Source of the DNA: Scopulibacillus darangshiensis
GTDB taxonomy: Bacteria; Bacillota; Bacilli; Bacillales; Sporolactobacillaceae
Direction: 5' to 3'
DNA: 64,000 nt
NCBI RefSeq assembly: GCF_004341035.1
Contig: NZ_SLXK01000011.1
Span: 1-64,000, forward strand
The position numbers and the translations under genes are program-made. The number at the start of each line of letters is the position of its first letter. Position 1 is the stretch's first letter. Below, piece by piece: positions 1 through 5,999 of this stretch. Under the pieces are notes generated by a model. The model was not told where the DNA came from, did no database searches, and saw only the letters and a list, made by a program, of their open reading frames with translations.

Positions 1-123
1 GTCCTCCTCAGGGATTTCTGCGTCGAGTTCGATAATCATTGCGTCTTCGGCATGGGCTCTGCGTCCTTTTGAGCGGCGATTGCGTCCTCGGGAGTGTCAA
101 ATGCGTCCTTTTCAGAGATTTCC
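1..123. repeat. 21-bp degenerate tandem repeat array (partial)
   Basis: TGCGTC recurs at 19, 40, 60, 81 and 102, a period of 21, 20, 21 and 21 bp. The first bases of the window (GTCCTCC) fit a further copy cut off by the edge. Each hexamer is followed by a variable CTTTT or CTCGG stretch. On the minus strand GGACGCA words would encode a short acidic peptide with Lys-Asp-Ala repeats, but one 20-bp step breaks the frame, so a non-coding repeat is more likely. The array continues left of the window. Confidence 0.6.
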
Positions 124-184
124 TCCATTTATACGTTCGTATAATTCTTTTAATAGCAGCCACTATATCAGACAAAACACAAAG

Positions 185-213
185 GTTTATTTTATTTAGA
201 TTTGTTGTATAAT
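185..213 (+). promoter_or_regulatory. Promoter of the antisense antitoxin RNA
   Basis: A perfect TATAAT lies at 208-213, with a weak -35 (GTTTAT, 185-190) at 17 bp. Transcription would start near 220 and run convergently into the small toxin gene. Confidence 0.5.
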
Positions 214-218
214 GAATT

Positions 219-363
219 TAGAAGCTAAATACAATAAAGAAGACCGACGATGCGGTTACATCATCGGTCACAATAGACCAAACCCCAACAAGAGGGGCAA
301 GGCAGACTTTAGGACAAAATAATCCCTCATCGCCTGGCTAAAGCACATGAGGGGTTATTTTTT
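219..363 (+). ncRNA. Type I antitoxin RNA (RatA-like)
   Basis: The RNA is bounded by a TATAAT box at 208 and a strong hairpin plus U-run at 318-363. It holds a 5' hairpin (GACCGACGATG ... CATCGGTC, about 242-269) and a CCCC/GGGG hairpin near 284-296. Its 3' end overlaps the 3' end of the toxin mRNA from the opposite strand, which is the layout of TxpA/RatA and BsrG/SR4 modules in Bacillus. It probably pairs with the toxin mRNA and promotes its decay. No expression evidence; the type I assignment is inference from architecture. Confidence 0.65.
318..363. terminator. Bidirectional terminator shared by toxin and antitoxin
   Basis: A 13-bp stem (318-330 with 347-359) is followed by a T-run on the plus strand and by TTTTGTCC on the minus strand. 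It ends both convergent transcripts, so the two RNAs share perfect complementarity at their 3' ends. Confidence 0.75.
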
Positions 364-441
364 GTGGTTGGATACAATAAACGCTACCAACATCCCAAAT
401 GAAATCATCAAGGATAAGGTATGAAACGTCGTACTATCCAT
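355..441 (-). CDS. Holin-like type I toxin peptide, 28 aa
   Basis: A 28-residue peptide, starting MDSTTFHTLSLMISFG and ending SNHKK, with one hydrophobic helix of about 18 residues and a basic tail. This matches the putative holin-like toxin family (TxpA/Hol_Tox type), membrane peptides that depolarise the cell when their antisense RNA is lost. The ATG follows a very strong ribosome binding site (GGAGGGAGGTG, 6 nt spacing). The stop codon lies inside the terminator stem shared with the antitoxin RNA. Identification rests on the SLMISFG motif, size and the convergent RNA; toxicity is not shown. Confidence 0.75.
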   Translation of the reverse strand: MDSTTFHTLSLMISFGMLVAFIVSNHKK

Positions 442-542
442 AGGCAACACCTCCCTCCTGGGAAGTCTCCCAAACGAGACAGACAGAAGGTCAAATAGCG
501 CTGCCCAAACCCCTCATGTGAAGCCGGTCCATTGATAATTTT

Positions 543-548
543 ATTATA
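543..548 (-). promoter_or_regulatory. -10 box of the toxin mRNA
   Basis: TATAAT on the minus strand about 100 nt upstream of the toxin start codon. I see no convincing -35. The resulting 5' leader (about 535-442) contains GGGAGACTTCCC-type self-complementarity next to the ribosome binding site, which could mask it as in other type I toxin mRNAs. Confidence 0.4.
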
Positions 549-604
549 ACATGACATTTATCTAAATGTTACCAATATTATAGGAGCACCAGCGGTTTAA
601 TCGC

Positions 605-647
605 AAAAAACCCTCTGAGATGATCCATTCACTTCAGAGGGCTTTTA
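605..647. terminator. Hairpin terminator
   Basis: CCCTCTGA (611-618) pairs with TCAGAGGG (634-641). Minus-strand transcripts meet a TTTTTT run after it. It backs up the terminator of the leftward dehydrogenase gene and insulates the toxin unit. Confidence 0.6.
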
Positions 648-734
648 TGACATTGACCATACACTTCAGTCCAATTCTCCCATGGTAACTTCTTCAAATA
701 TTTCATTATAACTTTTTCAAGGTTATTAACCCCC

Positions 735-766
735 AAAAAAAGAACGCCGATCATGTCGACGTTCTA
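735..766 (-). terminator. Terminator of the leftward SDR gene
   Basis: AGAACG (741-746) pairs with CGTTCT (760-765); on the minus strand it is followed by seven T residues. Confidence 0.65.
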
Positions 767-801
767 AAATAAACTGCCTTCAAGACTTACGGCCGCAATA
801 T

Positions 802-1551
802 TTATAGCGCGGTCCAACCACCGTCAATGACCATTTCGGAACCGGTCATGAAAGATGATTCGTCTGATGCTAAATAAAGGACACCGTAAGCGATATCTTC
901 TGGTTTACCCAAACGGGGCAATTGCGTCAAGCTTGTATAGTATTGCTTCGCTTGATCATCAAAATGCTCTTCAATCATTGGGGTCACAATAATTCCTGGG
1001 TGCACTGAATTGACCCGGACATTTTGCTTTGCATACTCGACTGCCGCTGCCTTCGATAATGAACGCAGCGCACCTTTTGCAGCAGTGTATGGGCTTGTCC
1101 CTGCCATACCAACGAGACCGCCGATTGAAGAAATGTTAATTACTGAGCCGCCGCCCGCTTTTTGCATTTCCGGAATCGTATATTTCATTCCTAAGACGCA
1201 GCCTGTCAAATTAATATCCATAACCCGCTGCCATTGTTCCATTGTAATATTTAATAACGTCTTTGGTTCACTTACGCCTGCATTATTGACAAGAACATCC
1301 ACTTTGCCAAATGTTTCTGCCGCTTTTGCAACAACGCGTCTCCACTCTTTCTCGGAAGCTACATTATGTGTAATGGCGATCGCTTCTCCGCCATCCGCAT
1401 TAATATCATCCACGAGTTGTTGAACAGCCTCTTCTTGTATATCGGTTGCGACGACTTTGCCGCCTTCCTTTGCAAAAAGAACAGCTTCCGCAGCCCCCTG
1501 TCCATTAGCGGCACCGGTAATGATAGCAACCTTTCCGTCCATGCGCCCCAT
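802..1551 (-). CDS. SDR family NAD(P)-dependent oxidoreductase
   Basis: A classical short-chain dehydrogenase of 249 residues, the usual length for the family. The cofactor motif TGAANGQG is at residues 12-19, NNAG at 89-92, and the catalytic Ser/Tyr/Lys are near S141, Y155 and K159 (YTAAK). Asp37 after the second strand suggests NAD preference. The C-terminal GSEMVIDGGWTA ending is typical of secondary-alcohol or 3-oxoacyl reducing members. It is followed by a second SDR gene on the same strand 72 bp upstream, with which it could be co-transcribed. The ATG has AAAGGG about 10 nt upstream. Substrate cannot be told from sequence. Confidence 0.85.
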   Translation of the reverse strand: MGRMDGKVAIITGAANGQGAAEAVLFAKEGGKVVATDIQEEAVQQLVDDINADGGEAIAITHNVASEKEWRRVVAKAAETFGKVDVLVNNAGVSEPKTLLNITMEQWQRVMDINLTGCVLGMKYTIPEMQKAGGGSVINISSIGGLVGMAGTSPYTAAKGALRSLSKAAAVEYAKQNVRVNSVHPGIIVTPMIEEHFDDQAKQYYTSLTQLPRLGKPEDIAYGVLYLASDESSFMTGSEMVIDGGWTAL

Positions 1552-1623
1552 AAAACAACATCCCTTTCATATCACATTTGTATATTTTTCCCGCCACTAA
1601 AAAAGGTATTGCCCCTTAACCCC

Positions 1624-2379
1624 TTATAAAGTAAGGCCGCCTTCCACCGCAATAATCGAACCCGTCATGTAACTTGATCCGGGGCCGGAAAGAAAAGCAA
1701 CGACATTCGCAATTTCCTCCGGATTGCCCATCCTTCCCATTGGGGGATAATCGATTTGCGGAACATTTCCGGTTTCTTCCCAAGTTTCCTGGAAGTCCTT
1801 CACTAAATTCGTTTCAACACCGCCCGGACAGATTGCGTTTACCCGAATGCCTTTGTCCGCATATTCCTTTGCAGCAGCCTTTGTCAAACCTAAGACTGCG
1901 TGCTTGCTCGCTGAATAAAGTGCGAGACTGTGCTCCACACGTAATCCTGAGCTTGAAGAATTATTGATGATCACCCCGGAACCCTGCTTTTCCATAACCT
2001 TTAGAACATACTTCATTCCGAAAAAGACACCTTTAAAATTGACGGATGTCACGCGATCATATTCTTCATCTGGAATATCGGCAAACAGATACGGTTTTTG
2101 GATGACACCAGCATTGTTAAAAAATACGTCGATTCGGCCATATGTTTCAACAGCTCGATTAACATAATGCTGTACATCTTCGCTTTTGGTTACATCAGCC
2201 TTTACAAAGATCGCCTCACCGCCATTTTTCTTTATAAGGTTGAGAGTCTCTTCACCTGTTTGTTTATTGAAGTCCACCAATACGAGTTTCATATCATTTT
2301 CAGCTAATTTTAAACTGGCAGCACGGCCCATGCCACTTCCGGCACCAGTTATCACTGCAATTTTCTCAGTTTTAGCCAT
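1624..2379 (-). CDS. SDR family oxidoreductase (second copy)
   Basis: A 251-residue classical SDR with TGAGSGMG at residues 11-18, NNAG at 88-91, and YSASK with catalytic Y155 and K159. It is a paralogue-type neighbour of the SDR downstream. I place the start at the ATG of MAKTEK because AGAGGTGA lies at proper spacing before it; a start seven codons earlier has no ribosome binding site. A TetR-type regulator is divergently encoded 185 bp away and may control the pair. Substrate unknown. Confidence 0.85.
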   Translation of the reverse strand: MAKTEKIAVITGAGSGMGRAASLKLAENDMKLVLVDFNKQTGEETLNLIKKNGGEAIFVKADVTKSEDVQHYVNRAVETYGRIDVFFNNAGVIQKPYLFADIPDEEYDRVTSVNFKGVFFGMKYVLKVMEKQGSGVIINNSSSSGLRVEHSLALYSASKHAVLGLTKAAAKEYADKGIRVNAICPGGVETNLVKDFQETWEETGNVPQIDYPPMGRMGNPEEIANVVAFLSGPGSSYMTGSIIAVEGGLTL

Positions 2380-2564
2380 GACCATCACCTCTGTTTTCAT
2401 TTTAATTTACATGATGTAGTATTATTAACACCATGTCTATAATATATCACTCGTGCTAATGGTTTACAATTTATCTGCTTTAAATATAGAAAGTTTGACA
2501 GTAAAACTACATTTGTTGTTTAATCAACATATTGCAGTAATTTGTATATTAGGTGGTTAAAAAA

Positions 2565-3170
2565 GTGAAAAAAGAAAAACGATTAGATCCCCGTGTAAAA
2601 CGAACACGCCAGCTGTTAAAGGACGCGCTCATATCGTTGATAATGGAAAATGATTATAACCTTATCACGGTTCGAGATATTACCGAACGAGCGACCCTAA
2701 ATAGGGTCACCTTTTATTTGCATTACAGCGATAAGGACGACTTAATGAAACAAAGCACGGACGAATTGCTTGAAGAATTAACTGACAGTGTTGCATCCAT
2801 AGGAGAAGTATCCGAATCCTTTGATTTCCGTGGCACACAACCGCACCCTACATTTGTTCAGCTGTTTGAACAAATTGGACAACACAGTGATTTTTACCTC
2901 GTTATGTTGAAGGGGAAAGTAATGCCTCATTTTTCATTAAAAGTGATGAGTATTTTAACGGAATATATATCTTCGGGGTTGGCAAGTGTGGAGCCTGATG
3001 ACCAAGGGCTTACGGTTCAAAGGGAAATTGTTGAGAGGTATATTGGCTCGGCTTTTTTTGGTGTGATTATGTGGTGGCTTGAAAATGATTTGCCTTATAC
3101 CGCAAAACAAATGGCAGCCAAGCTTATGCGTTTGGCTAATAAAGGGCCGTATAAGGAGATACCGTCATAG
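2565..3170 (+). CDS. TetR/AcrR family transcriptional regulator
   Basis: A 201-residue TetR-type repressor. The N-terminal helix-turn-helix is clear (TVRDITERATLNRVTFYLHY), with the YLHY/DKDDLM pattern of the DhaS-like subgroup, whose ligand-binding C-terminal domain follows from about residue 75. The start is a GTG with AGGTGG 8 nt upstream; an upstream in-frame GTG overlaps that ribosome binding site and is unlikely. It is divergent from two SDR genes and followed at once by a terminator, so it is probably the local regulator of those dehydrogenases. Inducer unknown. Confidence 0.8.
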   Translation: MKKEKRLDPRVKRTRQLLKDALISLIMENDYNLITVRDITERATLNRVTFYLHYSDKDDLMKQSTDELLEELTDSVASIGEVSESFDFRGTQPHPTFVQLFEQIGQHSDFYLVMLKGKVMPHFSLKVMSILTEYISSGLASVEPDDQGLTVQREIVERYIGSAFFGVIMWWLENDLPYTAKQMAAKLMRLANKGPYKEIPS

Positions 3171-3190
3171 GATTAAGCCTGTGTAACTAA

Positions 3191-3220
3191 GAAAAACCGA
3201 GCAAAAGGCGCTCGGTTTTT
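3191..3220. terminator. Bidirectional terminator
   Basis: CCGAGC (3197-3202) pairs with GCTCGG (3210-3215), flanked by A5 and T5. It lies between the convergent TetR and aminotransferase genes and can serve both. Confidence 0.8.
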
Positions 3221-3230
3221 CCTGTAATCA

Positions 3231-4550
3231 TTACATTTGGACTTTATTGACTGTTTTTTGTTCCACTTCTTTAACGCTTTGGTAAATTAAGGAGAACAAT
3301 TCCTCGATATCCTCTTCTTCAATACAAGAAAAGGCAACACGCAAATCCGTTTCGCCTAATGCAATGGTTCCAATACCGTAATAATCAAGCAAGTGCATGC
3401 GAAGTGATTCAGCGTCAACCGTTTTTAATTTCAAGCACATGAAATACCCGGAATTAAAAGGATAATACTCCCATACATTATTATACTTTTCATCATCGAG
3501 TACTTCTTTTACAAGATTAGCTCTTCTTTTCATAATCACAAACTTTTCCTGTTTTTGCTCGTGAAATTCCGGTGAATTCAAAGCGTGCAAAACAAAGGTT
3601 TGTGACGGATGCGGACCGCTGGAAATGGTCGCTCTGATAATCCCCATTGTTTTCTGTTCCAATGCATTCAAAAGTTTGTCACTTTGTGAAGCGTATGTTA
3701 GAAACCCGACACGGAATCCCCAAATATATTCTTCCTTTGTAGCCCCGTCGATTTTAATAGGCAGGATCCGCGGGTGAAGCTGGGATAGCCCACCGAAAAG
3801 GGATTCTTGCAATGAGTCTTCAAAAAACAGTCCAAAGTAAGCGTCATCCGTGATGACGACAATGTTCATTCCGCTTTCAGCCGCGTCTTTAAGGGCAGCC
3901 AAAATTTCTTTGCCCTCTTCTATTCCAGGTGTATAACCCGTTGGATTGTTCGGGAAATTCAATATAACAATCGCTTTGCCTTTATGTTTCTGATTCAAGA
4001 CGGCTTGGCGCAGACCCGCAGCATTAAACTTTTCATTTTTATCGTAAAATGGATAACTAATGATCTCGGCCTTTCTGCGGATCCCGAAAGTCAATTTATA
4101 ATTTTCCCAGTTTTTGTCAGGGATAATAATGCTGTCACCTTCATCTACAAATAAATCAGCAGTGATGCTTAGACCATGAGTAAGGGCATTGGTTACGATC
4201 GGATTCCCAAACTCTTTGCCTTTAAGTGATGGATTTTCACTAAGCATTTTGTTGCGCCATGCTGTTCTTAATTCTGGCTTTCCTGCTGGCGGTGCATAAT
4301 TATAAATGTCTTTCGGCGCGAAAGAAGATAACGTGTCTTGAATGACTTGTAAATGCATTGGTTCATTATTTTCCAAGGCAATGCCTATAGTTGCGTTAAA
4401 CTTGTTCGCTTTTTGTTTTGCCTCAGCGGACTGGCTCAGTATACCTTCCTTAGGATAATAGATTTGTTTTCCTAAATCGGAAAGCATTGAATAGACATAT
4501 GGGTTTTCATCCTGAATTGTATCGTTCAATTGTTTAGCTAGTGCATGCAT
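3231..4550 (-). CDS. PLP-dependent aminotransferase, class I/II
   Basis: A 439-residue fold-type I aminotransferase. Visible residues include NFPNNPTGY (about 198-206), DDAYFG (235-240, pyridine-N Asp and stacking Tyr), the Schiff-base lysine in DGATKEEY (K272), and R280 of FRVGF. The overall pattern resembles aromatic amino acid or tyrosine-type aminotransferases, but the N-terminal extension (MHALAKQLNDTIQDEN) is unusual and the substrate is open. Single gene with its own minus-strand -10 (TATAAT near 4580). It could make phenylpyruvate from phenylalanine, relevant to the distant paa island, but that is only a possibility. Confidence 0.8.
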   Translation of the reverse strand: MHALAKQLNDTIQDENPYVYSMLSDLGKQIYYPKEGILSQSAEAKQKANKFNATIGIALENNEPMHLQVIQDTLSSFAPKDIYNYAPPAGKPELRTAWRNKMLSENPSLKGKEFGNPIVTNALTHGLSITADLFVDEGDSIIIPDKNWENYKLTFGIRRKAEIISYPFYDKNEKFNAAGLRQAVLNQKHKGKAIVILNFPNNPTGYTPGIEEGKEILAALKDAAESGMNIVVITDDAYFGLFFEDSLQESLFGGLSQLHPRILPIKIDGATKEEYIWGFRVGFLTYASQSDKLLNALEQKTMGIIRATISSGPHPSQTFVLHALNSPEFHEQKQEKFVIMKRRANLVKEVLDDEKYNNVWEYYPFNSGYFMCLKLKTVDAESLRMHLLDYYGIGTIALGETDLRVAFSCIEEEDIEELFSLIYQSVKEVEQKTVNKVQM

Positions 4551-4653
4551 TGTTATTTATCCACCCCAAAGTATATTTTTAAGTATTATAACACTTTTTT
4601 AGTGCATGGAAAGAGGTAGGCACCTAATAAATTATCGAATCAGTTAAATACAA

Positions 4654-4686
4654 ATAGCCCCCGCAAAAACAAAGAGCGGGGGCTAT
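4654..4686 (-). terminator. Terminator of the CDGSH gene
   Basis: An ATAGCCCCCGC stem (4654-4664) pairs with GCGGGGGCTAT (4675-4685). The U-run is interrupted (TTTGTATTT), so strength is uncertain. Confidence 0.6.
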
Positions 4687-4696
4687 AGTGTCATCA

Positions 4697-4900
4697 TTAT
4701 TCGCCGGCACGCGGCGCACTTTCAAAATGAATGTCTTTGTGGGTCCCGTCGCAAAATGGTTTGTTCGAGGAATGGCCACAGCGGCAAAGGGATACAGCCT
4801 TTTTCGTCTCAAAGGCATGTCCTTCGGCGTCAACTAATTCAAAAGACCCAGTAACAACATATGGTCCGTTGTCATTCACTTTTATGTTCGATTCTGGCAT
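4697..4900 (-). CDS. CDGSH iron-sulfur domain protein
   Basis: A 67-residue mitoNEET-type protein. The single CDGSH motif is complete: C39-x-C41 ... C50-D-G-T-H54, which ligates a redox-active [2Fe-2S] cluster with three Cys and one His. The start is the ATG of MPESNIK, preceded by GGGAGGTG; longer in-frame starts lack a ribosome binding site. Free-standing bacterial members of this family have unsettled electron-transfer or sensing roles. No operon partner is visible. Confidence 0.85.
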   Translation of the reverse strand: MPESNIKVNDNGPYVVTGSFELVDAEGHAFETKKAVSLCRCGHSSNKPFCDGTHKDIHFESAPRAGE

Positions 4901-5021
4901 TATTGCACCTCCCGTCACTATTTTATGCCAATTGTAACCAAGATAAACCACTATATCTTGAAAACAGATTAATGGTCACTAAATATTCAAATTTTTATAA
5001 CAAAATAGGGCTAATGTCGTG

Positions 5022-5027
5022 TATAAT
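5022..5027 (+). promoter_or_regulatory. -10 box before the FbpB-like gene
   Basis: TATAAT 27 bp upstream of the start codon. The -35 is poor and I could not find a convincing Fur box, so control by iron is expected from the family rather than seen. Confidence 0.4.
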
Positions 5028-5053
5028 AATAGATAAGAAAGGTGGAATTAACG

Positions 5054-5167
5054 ATGAGAAAGAAAGTTTCGCTTAAAGCACTCGTAAACAAAAATAGATT
5101 AGAAATTTCAAAAGACCAGAAAGCCCTTGAAAAGATAGAAAACAAAATTGAAAAAAAACACAGCTAA
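5054..5167 (+). CDS. FbpB-like small basic protein, 37 aa
   Basis: A 37-residue, lysine-rich peptide (MRKKVSLKALVNKNRLEISK..., ending KIEKKHS). The R/K-rich start followed by a Lxx-N-KxxLxKDxxALEKIExxIEK helix is the pattern of the FbpB family, a Fur-regulated small basic protein that in B. subtilis acts with the sRNA FsrA in iron sparing. Ribosome binding site AAAGGTGG, 8 nt spacing. An FbpA-like gene lies on the opposite strand about 450 bp away, which supports the assignment. Confidence is limited by the short length. Confidence 0.65.
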   Translation: MRKKVSLKALVNKNRLEISKDQKALEKIENKIEKKHS

Positions 5168-5175
5168 ATATTAAA

Positions 5176-5355
5176 GAAAACTCGTCGATTGGCGAGCCTT
5201 TGGCAAAGACAGAGGCGTAGTTGCGACGCACAGGACGTGCTAGTACTGGCGTTGTAACAGGATGTTACGTCTTTAGCCAGTGCACTTATGTGCGTCAGAA
5301 AGTTATACTTTCTGATTAACTGAGAAAAGCCTAGATTTTAAAATCTAGGCTTTTT
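5176..5355 (+). ncRNA. Candidate structured non-coding RNA
   Basis: This non-coding stretch folds into several perfect hairpins: GCAC-AGGAC-GTGC (5228-5240), ACTGGC (5245-5250) with GCCAGT (5276-5281) enclosing GTAAC-AGGAT-GTTAC (5254-5268), GCAC-TTAT-GTGC (5282-5293), and TCAGAAAGT/ACTTTCTGA (5295-5315), then a terminator. An outer alternative pairs GACGCAC (5225-5231) with GTGCGTC (5290-5296). The loops read AGGAC and AGGAT on this strand, or GTCCT and ATCCT on the other, the latter recalling the RUCCU loops of the Bacillaceae-1 RNA motif. Strand is therefore unsettled. No promoter of its own was found. Confidence 0.55.
5325..5355. terminator. Perfect palindromic bidirectional terminator
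   Basis: A 15-bp perfect inverted repeat (AAAAGCCTAGATTTT and its complement, 5325-5354), flanked by a T-run on the plus strand. It ends the structured RNA and overlaps the 3' end of the leftward GNAT remnant. Confidence 0.8.
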
Positions 5356-5571
5356 CTTACCTAAAGTGTTCTTCAATAGAATTTCATCACAAATGGGAAT
5401 GCCGTTTTCGGCAACCAAAGGAATTCCCGGCTTTATTTCTCTAGCTTTTGGAACCGCATTTTGAATGATTTTTACAATCCTATAACCCCTCTTTTGATAG
5501 AACCCGAGCGCATGTAAATTAATATTCGTTGTGATAAGCTTCATATTATGGCATCCCTTTTCACTTGCCAC
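5338..5571 (-). pseudogene. C-terminal remnant of a GNAT acetyltransferase
   Basis: The 77 residues (CHNMKLITTNINLHALGFYQ then KRGYRIV and an IPICDEI ending) match only the C-terminal half of a GNAT N-acetyltransferase: the strand-helix after the acetyl-CoA loop and the ALGFYQKRGY motif. The open frame extends upstream to the FbpA stop codon as FRNGHLKQAEKVASEKGC, still without the N-terminal half. There is no ribosome binding site before the possible GTG. I read it as a truncated relic; a working short protein cannot be excluded. Confidence 0.5.
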
Positions 5572-5619
5572 TTTTTCCGCTTGTTTTAGATGGCCATTAC
5601 GGAACTTGTTTTTTATGAA

Positions 5620-5790
5620 TCAACCATGAAACGATTTTTTTAATTTCGTTCTTCTATATTCCCTTTCCAGCTCACCGATTGTTAATTCGTATAGCTGCCG
5701 GCCTTTAGCTTTATAAACACCGTAATCTAATAATTTTTTTATAAAGTAATTCTTTTTCTTTTCCATTGATTCTGGATGACGTTTTGACAA
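5620..5790 (-). CDS. FbpA-like small basic protein, about 56 aa
   Basis: A small basic protein containing KKNYFIKKLLDYGVYKAKGR and then QLYELTIGELEREYRRTK. The pattern LI-KLL-GVYK-GRQLYELTL-ELEREY is that of the Fur-regulated FbpA family. GAGGAG sits 8 nt before a TTG, taken as the start; an ATG two codons earlier overlaps the ribosome binding site. A TATAGT -10 lies just upstream. With the FbpB-like gene nearby, this looks like a rearranged fbpAB locus. No Fur box could be recognised. Confidence 0.65.
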   Translation of the reverse strand: MSKRHPESMEKKKNYFIKKLLDYGVYKAKGRQLYELTIGELEREYRRTKLKKSFHG

Positions 5791-5999
5791 TATCATCACT
5801 CCTCAGGTTATACTATACACCCCGCCCGGCCTTTCATTTAAAAATATCGATGACTTTACACATCCGTGTCTTTTTTATGAACTTGTCCTGAATAACGACT
5901 CTGGTTCCTTTTTTACCCTTTTTTATTTAACAGTATAAATTTCCCTACATAAAACAAAGCTACAACAAATGGTGTTTTTATCAGGATTAATGGGAAAGG

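Noticed and set aside
1-123. Possible CRISPR array from the spaced TGCGTC words
   Set aside because: The conserved part is only 6-10 bp, spacing is 21 bp, and there are no distinct spacers or cas genes.
129-144. Palindrome TTATACG-TT-CGTATAA as a LexA box
   Set aside because: It does not contain the CGAAC...GTTCG core of the Bacillus LexA site, and no SOS gene is near.
4950-5040. Fur box upstream of the FbpB-like gene
   Set aside because: AT-rich, but no GATAATGAT-type inverted repeat could be found.
5176-5226. Lysine riboswitch, because of GACAGAGGCGTAGTTGCGACG
   Set aside because: Only the first block looks similar; the later conserved blocks of the L-box are absent and no lysine gene follows.
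5830-5999. Sigma-G promoter of the germinant receptor operon (TGAATA near 5890, CATAAAA near 5947)
   Set aside because: The hexamers are not at 17-18 bp spacing to each other, so I do not report a site.
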